Assembly (NCBI GenBank): GCA_965199595.1
Contig: OZ241182.1
Span: forward strand, 3,844,001 to 3,908,000
Reading direction: 5' to 3'
Length of the DNA: 64,000 nt
Origin: JBBROS01 sp965199595
GTDB lineage: Bacteria; Pseudomonadota; Alphaproteobacteria; Acetobacterales; Acetobacteraceae
Shown piece by piece: positions 28,288 through 36,271 of this stretch (its first letter is position 1; each line of letters opens with the position of its first letter). The notes beneath the pieces were generated by a model. It did no database searches, was not told the DNA's origin, and saw only the letters and a list, made by a program, of their open reading frames with translations. The translations under genes and the position numbers were made by a program.

Positions 28288-29466
28288 ATGTCCACTGATC
28301 CCCAGGGGTCCGACCTGAACCCGGCGGACCTGCACCACCACACCGATGGCGGCCGCAACGTCATTGCCTCCGACGCCGGGCATGGCGGCCACGACATCTT
28401 CTTCGCGGCGGTCCAGATGAGCCGCATGCCGATGATCCTGACGGACCCGCACCGCCCGGACAATCCCATCGTGTTCTCGAATCGCGCCTTCGAGAAGCTG
28501 ACGGGCTATAGCCAGGATGAGCTTCTCGGCCGCAACTGCCGCTTCCTCCAGGGCCCTGACACGGACCCGGACACCATCCAGCGCATCCGCGACGGCATCG
28601 CCCGGACCGAGGACGTGCACGAGGAGGTGTTCAACTACCGCAAGGATGGCAGCGGCTTCTGGAACGCGCTGTTCATCAGCCCGGTGTTCAACCCGAAGGG
28701 CGACCTGCTCTACTTCTTCGCCAGCCAGCTCGACGTCACGCGCCGCCACGAGGCGGAGGCGGTGCTGCAGCAGGCGCAACGGCTGGAGACGCTGGGCTCC
28801 ATGGCCTCCGGCGTCGCGCACGAGTTCAACAACCTGATGACCATTGTGCTCGGCAGCCTGTCGCAGCTGGAGCGGGCCCTGCCGGACGGCACCCGCGAGC
28901 GGCAGCGGCTGGAGCGGGCGCAGTGGGCGGCGAACCAGGCCGGGCGGCTGACCCAGCAGATGCTGTCCTTCGCCCGCCGCCAGTTCCACGACAACCAGAC
29001 CGTGGACCTGAATGAAGTGCTGAGCGGGTTCGACGGCATCATGCGGCAGATGGCCGGGCCGGGGGTGGAGCTGATCCTGGACCTGGTGCCGCAGCCCCTG
29101 ATGGTGGAGCTGGATTCCGGGCAGATGGAAATGGCGCTGCTCAACCTGGTTCGCAACGCCGCCGACGCCATGCCGAATGGCGGACCGCTGATCATCCGCA
29201 CCGCCCGGGCGCAGGCCGAGGACGCGGAGATCGCCTGCATCAGGGTCGAGGACCAGGGCACCGGCATGACGCCCGACGTGCTGCAGCGGGCGGTCGAGCC
29301 CTTCTACACCACGAAGCCCAGGGGGGCCGGCACGGGCCTCGGCCTCTCCATGGTGAACGGCTTTGCGGCGCAGTCGGGCGGGCGGATGCTCATCGAATCC
29401 GATGCCGGGCGAGGCACCGCGATCGCGCTGCACTTCCCGCTGCGCCAGCAGGAGCGCGCGGCCTGA
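28288..29466 (+). CDS. LOV-domain sensor histidine kinase (blue-light receptor)
   Basis: This is a 392-residue soluble kinase without membrane segments. Residues about 38-145 are a LOV/PAS domain with the flavin-adduct motif GRNCRFLQG (C84), FNYRKDGSGFWNALFISPV and the glutamine of FFASQLDVT, all characteristic of FMN-binding photosensors. A HisKA-type dimerisation domain carries H178 in GVAHEFNNLM. The ATPase has the N box NLVRNAADAMPNGG, G1 DQGTGM and G2 GTGLGLSMVNG. It diverges from a single-domain receiver gene across a 134-bp shared promoter region. Blue light is the expected input; the output pathway is not visible. Confidence 0.92.
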   Translation: MSTDPQGSDLNPADLHHHTDGGRNVIASDAGHGGHDIFFAAVQMSRMPMILTDPHRPDNPIVFSNRAFEKLTGYSQDELLGRNCRFLQGPDTDPDTIQRIRDGIARTEDVHEEVFNYRKDGSGFWNALFISPVFNPKGDLLYFFASQLDVTRRHEAEAVLQQAQRLETLGSMASGVAHEFNNLMTIVLGSLSQLERALPDGTRERQRLERAQWAANQAGRLTQQMLSFARRQFHDNQTVDLNEVLSGFDGIMRQMAGPGVELILDLVPQPLMVELDSGQMEMALLNLVRNAADAMPNGGPLIIRTARAQAEDAEIACIRVEDQGTGMTPDVLQRAVEPFYTTKPRGAGTGLGLSMVNGFAAQSGGRMLIESDAGRGTAIALHFPLRQQERAA

Positions 29467-29533
29467 CCTCGCGGCCTGGGCTCGCGGCGGGGCCTGGCGG
29501 GCGGTGGCCGGCCCACTGGCCTTGCCACGCCCC

Positions 29534-30175
29534 ATGACCGAGGCCGCCGCCGGGGCGGGCCGCCCGGTGCTGCTGGTGCTGGCCGGCGGCCGGGCCACGC
29601 GGATGGGCGGGGGCGACAAGGCGCTGCGGCCCTTCCGCGGCACCACGCTGCTGGACCATGTGCTGGCGCGCATGGCGGGGCAGCGGCCGCATCGCACCGT
29701 GCTGAGCGCCAACGGCAGCCCGGCCCGCTTCGCCCGCTTCGGCCTCCCGGTCCTGCCCGACACCGTCCCGGGCTTCCCGGGCCCGCTGGCCGGGGTGCTG
29801 GCCGGCCTGGAATGGACCCTCGCCCACACCCCCGGCGTCACCGACCTGGTGACGGTGCCGACCGACAGCCCGTTCCTGCCGCCGGACCTCATCGACCGCC
29901 TGCTGGCCGCCCGAACCGCGGCGGGCGCGGTGCTGGCCTGTGCCGTGTCATGCGGGCGGGTGCATCCGGTGGTGGGGCTGTGGCCGGTCAGCCTGGCGCC
30001 GCTGCTGCGTGCGGCGCTGGTGGAGGAGCGGTTCTACCGTATCGGCCGCTGGGCCGCCCGCTTCAACCTGGTGCAGGTCCCGTTCGACACCGGCCCCGTC
30101 GACCCCTTCCTCAACATCAACACCCCCGAAGACCTCGCCGCCGCCGAACCCATGCGCGCTTCACCCGAACCCTGA
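29534..30175 (+). CDS. mobA: Molybdenum cofactor guanylyltransferase
   Basis: MobA attaches GMP to molybdopterin to give the MGD form used by DMSO-reductase-family enzymes. The 213-residue protein has the nucleotide-binding signature VLAGGRATRMGGGDKAL near the N-terminus, PGPLAGVLAGLEW, PTDSPFLP (the Mg-binding aspartate) and the ending FLNINTPEDLAAAE. The ATG at 29534 follows the kinase gene by 67 bp and may share its transcript. It overlaps the converging lactonase gene by 15 bp. The MsrP enzyme further on uses plain Mo-molybdopterin and does not need this step. Confidence 0.9.
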   Translation: MTEAAAGAGRPVLLVLAGGRATRMGGGDKALRPFRGTTLLDHVLARMAGQRPHRTVLSANGSPARFARFGLPVLPDTVPGFPGPLAGVLAGLEWTLAHTPGVTDLVTVPTDSPFLPPDLIDRLLAARTAAGAVLACAVSCGRVHPVVGLWPVSLAPLLRAALVEERFYRIGRWAARFNLVQVPFDTGPVDPFLNINTPEDLAAAEPMRASPEP

Positions 30176-31105
30176 CGGGGCCGCGTGGGTGTTCAGGTAG
30201 ATGGCATACAGCGAGGTCTGCGCCGTGATGTACAGCCGGTTCCGCTTCGGGCCGCCAAAGCACAGGTTGGAGACGATCTCCGGCATCAGAACCCGGCCCA
30301 GCAGCGTGCCATCGGGCGCATAGACCCGCACGGAGTCGGCGCTGGAGGTCCAGAGGTTGCCGCGCCGGTCCAGCCGGAAGCCGTCGAACAGCCCGGCGCC
30401 GCAGGTGGCGAAACGCCGCCCCGGTCCCAACGTTCCGCCCGCCAGCACCGGATAGGCGCGAATGTCCGGCGCGCAGCCAGGCTCGTGCGTGGCGCCGGTA
30501 TCCGCCACATACAGCGTGGTCTCGTCCAGGCTGAACGCCAGGCCGTTGGGCCGCACCATGTCGTGCACCACCGCCTGCAGCGCGCCGGTGGCCGGGTCCC
30601 AGCGATAGACGTGGCAATGGCCGATCTCGCTCTCGGCCTCGTGCCCCTCATAGTGGCTGTCGATCCCATAGGTCGGGTCGGTGAACCAGATGCTGCCGTC
30701 GCGCCGCACCACCACGTCGTTGGGCGAGTTCAGCCGCGCGCCCTCGAACCGGTCCACCAGGCATGACCAGGTGCCGTCATGCTCCAGCCGCGACACCCGG
30801 CGCCCGCCATGCTCGCAGGCGATGACCCGGCCCGCCGCATCCAGCGCATGCCCGTTGTGGAAACCGCACCCATGCTCGAACACCGAGACGCCGCCGCCGG
30901 GTTCATCGAGGCGCATGACACGGTCGTTCGGGATGTCGGACCACAGCAGGCTCTTGGCGGCGGGCACATAGACCGGCCCCTCGGTCCAGCGGCCGCCGGT
31001 CCATAGCCGCTCCAGCCGGGCATGCGGCACGATCAGCTGGCGGAAGCGGGGGTCCAGCACCTCATAGTCGCCGAAGCGATCGCCAGCCGGCGGCTCAGCG
31101 TCCAT
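30161..31105 (-). CDS. SMP-30/gluconolactonase-family lactonase
   Basis: This 314-residue six-bladed propeller enzyme hydrolyses sugar lactones to sugar acids. The metal ligands are visible: E42 in WTEGPVYVP, the asparagine of RLNSPNDVVV and the aspartate of LYVADTGATH, with MVRPNGLAFSLDE between them. No signal peptide is seen. It is the last gene of a minus-strand operon that begins with a sugar ABC importer, and it overlaps the b561-like gene by 11 bp, so it probably opens the lactone of the imported or periplasmically oxidised sugar. Exact substrate unknown. Confidence 0.87.
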   Translation of the reverse strand: MDAEPPAGDRFGDYEVLDPRFRQLIVPHARLERLWTGGRWTEGPVYVPAAKSLLWSDIPNDRVMRLDEPGGGVSVFEHGCGFHNGHALDAAGRVIACEHGGRRVSRLEHDGTWSCLVDRFEGARLNSPNDVVVRRDGSIWFTDPTYGIDSHYEGHEAESEIGHCHVYRWDPATGALQAVVHDMVRPNGLAFSLDETTLYVADTGATHEPGCAPDIRAYPVLAGGTLGPGRRFATCGAGLFDGFRLDRRGNLWTSSADSVRVYAPDGTLLGRVLMPEIVSNLCFGGPKRNRLYITAQTSLYAIYLNTHAAPSGFG

Positions 31106-31712
31106 CAGGCCCCCAGATCGCCAACCAGGTGTCGACGTGCCGCCGCTCCCGGCTGAGGCGGATGAACAGGGCCACGAACACCCCCACGCTGAGCACCACG
31201 CCCCATTTCCACCACTCCTCCAGCCCCGCCAGCTCGATCCCGGTCCAGACGGCGCCCACCGCCAGGATCATCGCCACGTAGCCGCAATTCTTGTGCCAGG
31301 CCTCAAACAGGCGCCGGCGCAGGCTCATGTCGTAGTGGTCGCCGCGCCAGGTCAAGGGGTCCTCCGGGTCCGCGAACTCGTCCGTCGGCCCGCCCTTGGT
31401 GCCGCGGAACAGCGGGATGACGATCTGCGCCGCGCACAGCGCCAGGGCCGCCACGCCGAGCTGCACGTGCAGCAGCGGCCAGTCGATCACACCGTTCCGC
31501 GCATCATACACCCACCACGCCGCGAGCCCCGCCAGCCCGGCGCCCAGGCATTGCAGGATGCGGTGGGTGTGCCACCAGAACTGGTCATCGAGCTGCCGCG
31601 GGAAGTCCTGGCCGGGCCGCACCTTGAAGAACCGCGCGATCAGCACCCCAGCGGGCAGCAGCACCAGCCAGGCCACCGCCATCACCGCACCATGCCAGTA
31701 GAATACCGCCAC
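31095..31712 (-). CDS. Cytochrome b561-like membrane protein
   Basis: This 205-residue protein has about five hydrophobic helices and well-placed histidines: H7, H48/H50 (WWHTHRILQ), H82 (LHVQLG) and H140 (WHKNCGY). That spacing is like the two-haem b561 core found alone or with DOMON domains. It could pass electrons across the inner membrane, for example from a periplasmic sugar dehydrogenase, but no dehydrogenase is adjacent. It lies between the sugar ABC permeases and the lactonase, overlapping the latter, so it belongs to that operon. The b561 assignment rests on His pattern and topology only. Confidence 0.6.
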   Translation of the reverse strand: MAVFYWHGAVMAVAWLVLLPAGVLIARFFKVRPGQDFPRQLDDQFWWHTHRILQCLGAGLAGLAAWWVYDARNGVIDWPLLHVQLGVAALALCAAQIVIPLFRGTKGGPTDEFADPEDPLTWRGDHYDMSLRRRLFEAWHKNCGYVAMILAVGAVWTGIELAGLEEWWKWGVVLSVGVFVALFIRLSRERRHVDTWLAIWGPDGR

Positions 31713-31724
31713 CCGACATCCTCC

Positions 31725-32657
31725 CTACCGCGAGATCTTCGGCGCCCCGGCCACGGTGATGACGCCGACGATGATCAACCCCGTGAGCAGCAGCCGCAGC
31801 CCGGACCCGGCGCCCGACGCGTTCAGCATCGCCACCAGCAGGAACATGAACAGCCCGGCCCCACCCAGCCCCGCCACGCTGGCCCGCCCGCCCCCCACAT
31901 CCGTGCCGCCGATCACCACCACCGCGATGGTCAGCAGCAGGTACTCCTCCCCCTGGTCCAGCGAGTTGCCGCCGGAGAACCCGGCCAGCAAGGCACCCGT
32001 CAGCCCTGCCAGCCCGCCGCACAACACATAGGCCAGCAGCCGCACCCGCCGCACCGGAAACCCCGCGAAGCCCGCCGCCCGCTCGTTCTGCCCCGCCGCG
32101 GAGAGCGTGCGCCCCGCCACCGTGCGCTGCAGCAGCAGGGCGGCCACCAGCATGATCCCGAGCGCCACCAGCGCCAGCAGCGGCACGCCCAGCACCCGCG
32201 CCGTCGTGAACCCGGCAAACCCCGGCGGCGGCTTCACCTTCAGCCCACGCCCGAAGCTGATGGCGGTGGACAGCACCACCAGGCCGCTGGACAGCGTGGC
32301 GATGATCGGCGGGATCCGCAGCAGCCGGATCAGCCCCACGTTGAACACCCCCACCCCCATGCCGGCCCCCACCGCGGCCAGCAGGCCCGGCACCACCATC
32401 GCGTCCTGCCCATCCATCACCAGCATCGCCAGCGCGCTGGACAGGGCGATGACGGACGGGATCGACAGGTCGATGTTGCCGGGCCCCAGGGTGATGACCA
32501 GCATCTGCCCCAGCGCGGCCAGCACGGCGAAGGCGGAGAAGGACAGCGCGGTGGCAAGCAGCGCCGAACCATCGGCGCCCAGGCCGACGGTGATGCCCCA
32601 CACCACGGCGGCGGCCAGGTAGCTGTACAGCGCCGGCCAGGCCAGCACGCGCCTCAC
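31725..32657 (-). CDS. Sugar ABC transporter permease (RbsC type)
   Basis: This is a 310-residue inner-membrane permease of the ribose/galactose importer family, with eight to ten helices. Characteristic segments are GQMLVITLGPGNIDLSIPS, IIATLSSGLVVL, GRTLSAAGQNERAAGFAGF and LTIAVVVIGGTDVGGGRAS. The likely start is GTG at 32657, overlapping the stop of the preceding permease (GTGA); the much longer open frame is a shadow. It would pair with the neighbouring permease as a heterodimer over the shared ATPase. Confidence 0.87.
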   Translation of the reverse strand: MRRVLAWPALYSYLAAAVVWGITVGLGADGSALLATALSFSAFAVLAALGQMLVITLGPGNIDLSIPSVIALSSALAMLVMDGQDAMVVPGLLAAVGAGMGVGVFNVGLIRLLRIPPIIATLSSGLVVLSTAISFGRGLKVKPPPGFAGFTTARVLGVPLLALVALGIMLVAALLLQRTVAGRTLSAAGQNERAAGFAGFPVRRVRLLAYVLCGGLAGLTGALLAGFSGGNSLDQGEEYLLLTIAVVVIGGTDVGGGRASVAGLGGAGLFMFLLVAMLNASGAGSGLRLLLTGLIIVGVITVAGAPKISR

Positions 32658-33574
32658 GCCGCCACCCGCCGCGCGGAGAGCAGCCCGATGCCCGCATGCA
32701 GCGCCAGCACCAGGATCAGGATCAGCCCCTGCACCCCGATCTGCCAGTCCGACGGCACATGCAGGAAGGTGAGCAGCGAGGCGGCGAGCGTGAGCGTCAG
32801 CGCCCCCAGCACCGCCCCGGTGGGCGAGACCCGGCCGCCGACGAACTCGCCGCCCCCCAGGATCACGGCGGCGATGGTGAGCAGCGTGTAGCGCCCGGCC
32901 AGGTTCGCATCGCCCGAGGTGGTGGTGCCGACCAGCGCCAGGCCGGAGAGCACGCCCAGCGCGCCGGCCGCCGCATACACCCCGGCGCGCAACGCCACCA
33001 GGTTCCAGCCGGAGCGCGCCACCGCCCGCGCATTGCCGCCCATGCCGCGCACCACGGTGCCGATGGCGGAGCGCATCACCGCCAGCTGCATCAGCCCGCC
33101 CACCAGCACCGCCCCCCACAACGACAGCGGCATCAGCGGCGGCCTCTCATGCATCAGCGTGGCAAGCCAGGCGGGCGCGGTGCCGCCCGGCGTGGGCAGC
33201 AGGATCACCGCCAGGCCCAGCCACACGAAGGAGAGCCCGAGCGTCACCACCACCGAAGGCAGCTCCCGCCACGCCACCAGCAGGCCCACCAGCCCATAGG
33301 CGCCCACCAGCCCCAGCAGGCACAGCACCCCAAGCACCGGCCGCTCCGGCAGGATCACGGCGGCGACGCAGGTGACCAGCGAGACGAAGGAGCCGATGGA
33401 GAGATCGAGATCCCCGATCGCCATCAGCAGCATCTGCGCCATGCTGGCCAGCAGCACCGGCAGCGCCAGGCTGAGCAGCAGGTTGATGCCGAAATACGAC
33501 ATGGTGCGCGGCTGCTGCCAGAAGATGCTGCCCAGCAGCAGCGCGAACACCACCGCCGGCAGCGCCGCCCGCAT
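32654..33574 (-). CDS. Sugar ABC transporter permease (RbsC type), second subunit
   Basis: This is a 306-residue permease with the family hallmarks MAQMLLMAIGDLDLSIGSFV, VVVTLGLSFVWLG, VVRGMGGNARAVARSGWN and LTIAAVILGGGEFVGGRVS. Multiple hydrophobic helices span the length. The start could be ATG at 33574, GTG at 33601, or TTG at 33613, which would overlap the ATPase stop; none has a strong ribosome-binding site, so I give the ATG. Two different permeases rather than one repeated subunit suggest a heterodimeric channel. Confidence 0.85.
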   Translation of the reverse strand: MRAALPAVVFALLLGSIFWQQPRTMSYFGINLLLSLALPVLLASMAQMLLMAIGDLDLSIGSFVSLVTCVAAVILPERPVLGVLCLLGLVGAYGLVGLLVAWRELPSVVVTLGLSFVWLGLAVILLPTPGGTAPAWLATLMHERPPLMPLSLWGAVLVGGLMQLAVMRSAIGTVVRGMGGNARAVARSGWNLVALRAGVYAAAGALGVLSGLALVGTTTSGDANLAGRYTLLTIAAVILGGGEFVGGRVSPTGAVLGALTLTLAASLLTFLHVPSDWQIGVQGLILILVLALHAGIGLLSARRVAA

Positions 33575-33609
33575 GGTGGCCGCCAGCCCCGCCCGACCCA
33601 CCGCGCGGC

Positions 33610-35049
33610 TCAAGCCGCAGCCTCGAGGAACGACAGCCGCAGCACCTCCGCCTCCGACACCGCCGCCGCCTCCAGCAGCCCCGTGACCCGGCCGTCGCGG
33701 AACACCGCCACCCGGTCGCAGTGCAGCAGCTCCTCGAACTCCGTGCTGTACCACAGGAAGGTCCGCCCCCGCGCCGCCTCCGCCGCGATCAGCGCATACA
33801 CGTCGCGCTTGGTGCCCACATCCACCCCGCGCATCGGGTCGTCCATCAGGATGATGGCGGCGTCGCTCGACAGGGCGCGGGCGAACAGCGCCTTCTGCTG
33901 GTTCCCGCCCGACAGCGACAGGATCGGGTTGTCCACGTCCGGCGTCTTGAGGTCGAGACGCTGCCGCCACTCCTCGGACAGCGCCCGCTCGCGGCCCGGG
34001 TCCAGCAGCGGGCCGCGGCGCAGGGCCGGCAGCGCGCGGGCCGTCATGTTGCGCCCGATGGACCACAGCGGAAAGATGCCGTCCGCCACCCGGTCGCCAG
34101 GCACCATGGCGCTGGTGCCGGACAGGCGAACCGCCGGGTCACGCCCCGCCAGCACCCGGCGCAGCAGCGCCGTCTGCCCATGCCCGGCCAGGCCGGCCAG
34201 CCCGATCACCTCGCCCCGCCGCGCCACCACCGCCGCACCGCCCGTGGCGCCCGCGCCGATCTCCACCGCCACCGGCCCCGTGGCGGCGGCCCGCTGCGCC
34301 CGTGCCCCGTGCCCCACCTCGTGCCCCATCGCCGCCACCAGGCCGTCGCGGGACAGCGAGGCGGCCGGGGCATCCGCCACCACGCTGCCGTCGCGCATCA
34401 CCACGATGCGGTCCGCCACCGAAAGCACCTCGTTCAGCTTGTGCGAGATGAACACCACCGAACCGCCGGCAGCCACGAAGCGGCGCACATGCGCGAGCAG
34501 CGCCGCCGCCAGGTGCCCATCCAGCGAGGATGTGGGCTCGTCCAGCACCACCACGCGGGGCGGCACGCCGGTATGGCTGAAGGCGCGGGTGATCTCCACC
34601 GCCTGCCGCACGCCCAACGACAAATCCCCCACCAGCCGGCCCGGCGGCAATGACAGCCCCGGGAACACGGCCGCCGCCGCCGCCGCCATGACCGCGGCAC
34701 AGCGCCGCCGCCAGCCGAAGCCGCCGATGTCGCGGTGCATGACGCGTGCGTTCTCGGCGACGCTCAGGTTCGGGCAGAGCGAGCCCTCCTGGAACACGAA
34801 GCGCAGCGCCGGGTCACGCGCACCGAAGGCAGCGGGCGCGCCGTTCACCCGCATCGAACCGCTGTCCGGCAGCACCGTGCCGGCCAGCACGTTCATCAGC
34901 GTGGACTTGCCGGCACCGTTATGCCCCACCACGGCCAGGCACTCGCCCGCGTGGAGCACCAGGTCCACGCCGCGCAGCGCCTGCACCGCGCCGTAACTCT
35001 TGGCGATGCCGCGGAGACCAATGGCCTCCGCGGCGGAAGGAATGCTCAA
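33610..35049 (-). CDS. Sugar ABC transporter ATPase (RbsA/MglA type, two domains)
   Basis: This is a 479-residue protein with two nucleotide-binding halves. The first has Walker A GHNGAGKST, signature LSLGVRQAVEI and Walker B VVVLDEPTSS. The second has the degenerate Walker A region GLAGHGQTALLRR usual for this family, signature LSGGNQQKALFARAL and IILMDDPMRGVDVG (DDP in place of DEP). It powers import by the two permeases. The best start is TTG at 35049, overlapping the stop of the binding-protein gene (TTGA), because no ATG or GTG lies near the domain start. Confidence 0.88.
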   Translation of the reverse strand: MSIPSAAEAIGLRGIAKSYGAVQALRGVDLVLHAGECLAVVGHNGAGKSTLMNVLAGTVLPDSGSMRVNGAPAAFGARDPALRFVFQEGSLCPNLSVAENARVMHRDIGGFGWRRRCAAVMAAAAAAVFPGLSLPPGRLVGDLSLGVRQAVEITRAFSHTGVPPRVVVLDEPTSSLDGHLAAALLAHVRRFVAAGGSVVFISHKLNEVLSVADRIVVMRDGSVVADAPAASLSRDGLVAAMGHEVGHGARAQRAAATGPVAVEIGAGATGGAAVVARRGEVIGLAGLAGHGQTALLRRVLAGRDPAVRLSGTSAMVPGDRVADGIFPLWSIGRNMTARALPALRRGPLLDPGRERALSEEWRQRLDLKTPDVDNPILSLSGGNQQKALFARALSSDAAIILMDDPMRGVDVGTKRDVYALIAAEAARGRTFLWYSTEFEELLHCDRVAVFRDGRVTGLLEAAAVSEAEVLRLSFLEAAA

Positions 35050-36071
35050 CCCTTCTGCTTGGCGATGAAGTCCTTCACGTCCTGCAGCGAGTAGTCGATC
35101 GTGGTGACGCCGCCCTTGGGCGTGTGGGTCAGCGCCTCGTCCAGCGTCGCCTGCTCCACCACGGCGATCGGCAGGGTGAACGACTTGGGCACCTTCTCGC
35201 CCGACATGATCAGCTGCGCCACCCACAGCGCGAAGGTGGAGCAGCCCGGCGAGATGGCGGCGGACTTGGTCTGGTACCCGTTCGCCACGCTCTGCTGCTT
35301 CCACCAGGCCAGCTCGTCCTCGCGGTTGCCCATGAAGATCGGCGTCATCGGCCGCCCCGCCGCGGCCAGCGCCTGCGCCGTGCCATAGCCGTCACCACCC
35401 TGGGTCACGACGGCGGCGATGGCCGGCAGGGTCGGCAGCACGCTGGCCACCTCCTTCTGCGCCACGGACTGCGTCCAGTTGCCATGCACGCTGGCCACCA
35501 CCTTGAACTCCGGATGCGCCTTCAGCCCGGCCAGCACGCCCTGGTGGATCTCCTCGTCCACGAACGAGCCCGGCAGGCCCCGCACCTCCAGCAGGTTCCC
35601 CGTCAGCCCGCGCCCGGCCATGTACTCCACCTGCATCTGCCCCATGCGGCGGAAATCGACGCCCACGATGGTGGCGCAGGGCTCGGTGACGGAGCTGTCG
35701 AACACCACCACCACGATGCCGGCGTCGCAGGCCTGCTTGATGGCGCCGTTCAGCGCGGTGGGGGAGGAGGCGTTGACCAGGATGGCGTCATAGCCCTCCA
35801 GGATGAGGTTCTGGATCTGCGCCGCCTGCTCGGTGGCCTGGTTCTCGGCCGTGGTGAAGCTGCGGGCCTCCTTCACCAGCTTGTCCGCCACCGCCGACTT
35901 GCCCGCCTTGTCGAAGCTGGCGAGCATCGCCTGGCGCCAGCTGTTGCCGGCATAGTTGTTGGACATCGCGATGCGCTTGCCGGAGGTATCGGCGGCCTGC
36001 GCGGCCGAAAGCCCGCCCCATGCCAGTGCGGCGCCAAGGGCAAGGCTGGTGATCCTGATCGTGCTGGTCAT
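35046..36071 (-). CDS. Sugar ABC transporter substrate-binding protein
   Basis: This is a 341-residue periplasmic binding protein of the ribose-binding (Peripla_BP_4) class. It has a clear signal peptide (ITSLALGAALAWGGLSAAQA, cleaved before ADTSG). Features include IQNLILEGYDAILVNASSP, VVVVFDSSVTEPCATIVGVD and a C-terminal KGGVTTIDYSLQDVKDF. GAGGAA lies 5 bases upstream of the ATG. It is the first gene of the operon running down to the lactonase, and its promoter should lie in the 200-bp gap shared with the divergent AtuA gene. The sugar is not determinable from sequence. Confidence 0.9.
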   Translation of the reverse strand: MTSTIRITSLALGAALAWGGLSAAQAADTSGKRIAMSNNYAGNSWRQAMLASFDKAGKSAVADKLVKEARSFTTAENQATEQAAQIQNLILEGYDAILVNASSPTALNGAIKQACDAGIVVVVFDSSVTEPCATIVGVDFRRMGQMQVEYMAGRGLTGNLLEVRGLPGSFVDEEIHQGVLAGLKAHPEFKVVASVHGNWTQSVAQKEVASVLPTLPAIAAVVTQGGDGYGTAQALAAAGRPMTPIFMGNREDELAWWKQQSVANGYQTKSAAISPGCSTFALWVAQLIMSGEKVPKSFTLPIAVVEQATLDEALTHTPKGGVTTIDYSLQDVKDFIAKQKG

Positions 36072-36271
36072 GGCGCTTCCTCATTCCTGTCGCCGTCTTA
36101 TGCGGGCGTCGCCTATCAAATGGGCGAGAGCAGCCTTTCGTCAATCTGAACCCGACACGAACCCCCGCGGTAATGCGCCGGATCTTTGCAGAAAGGGCTT
36201 TGCAGCACCGCCCCGGCGCGTCCACCATTCACCAGACAGGCCGCGCCAAGGCGGCGATCCGGGGAGACGCA

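Noticed and set aside
31725..33119. A 464-residue permease fusion
   Set aside because: The first 154 codons are out-of-phase text from the neighbouring permease; a GTG at 32657 overlapping the upstream stop is the natural start.
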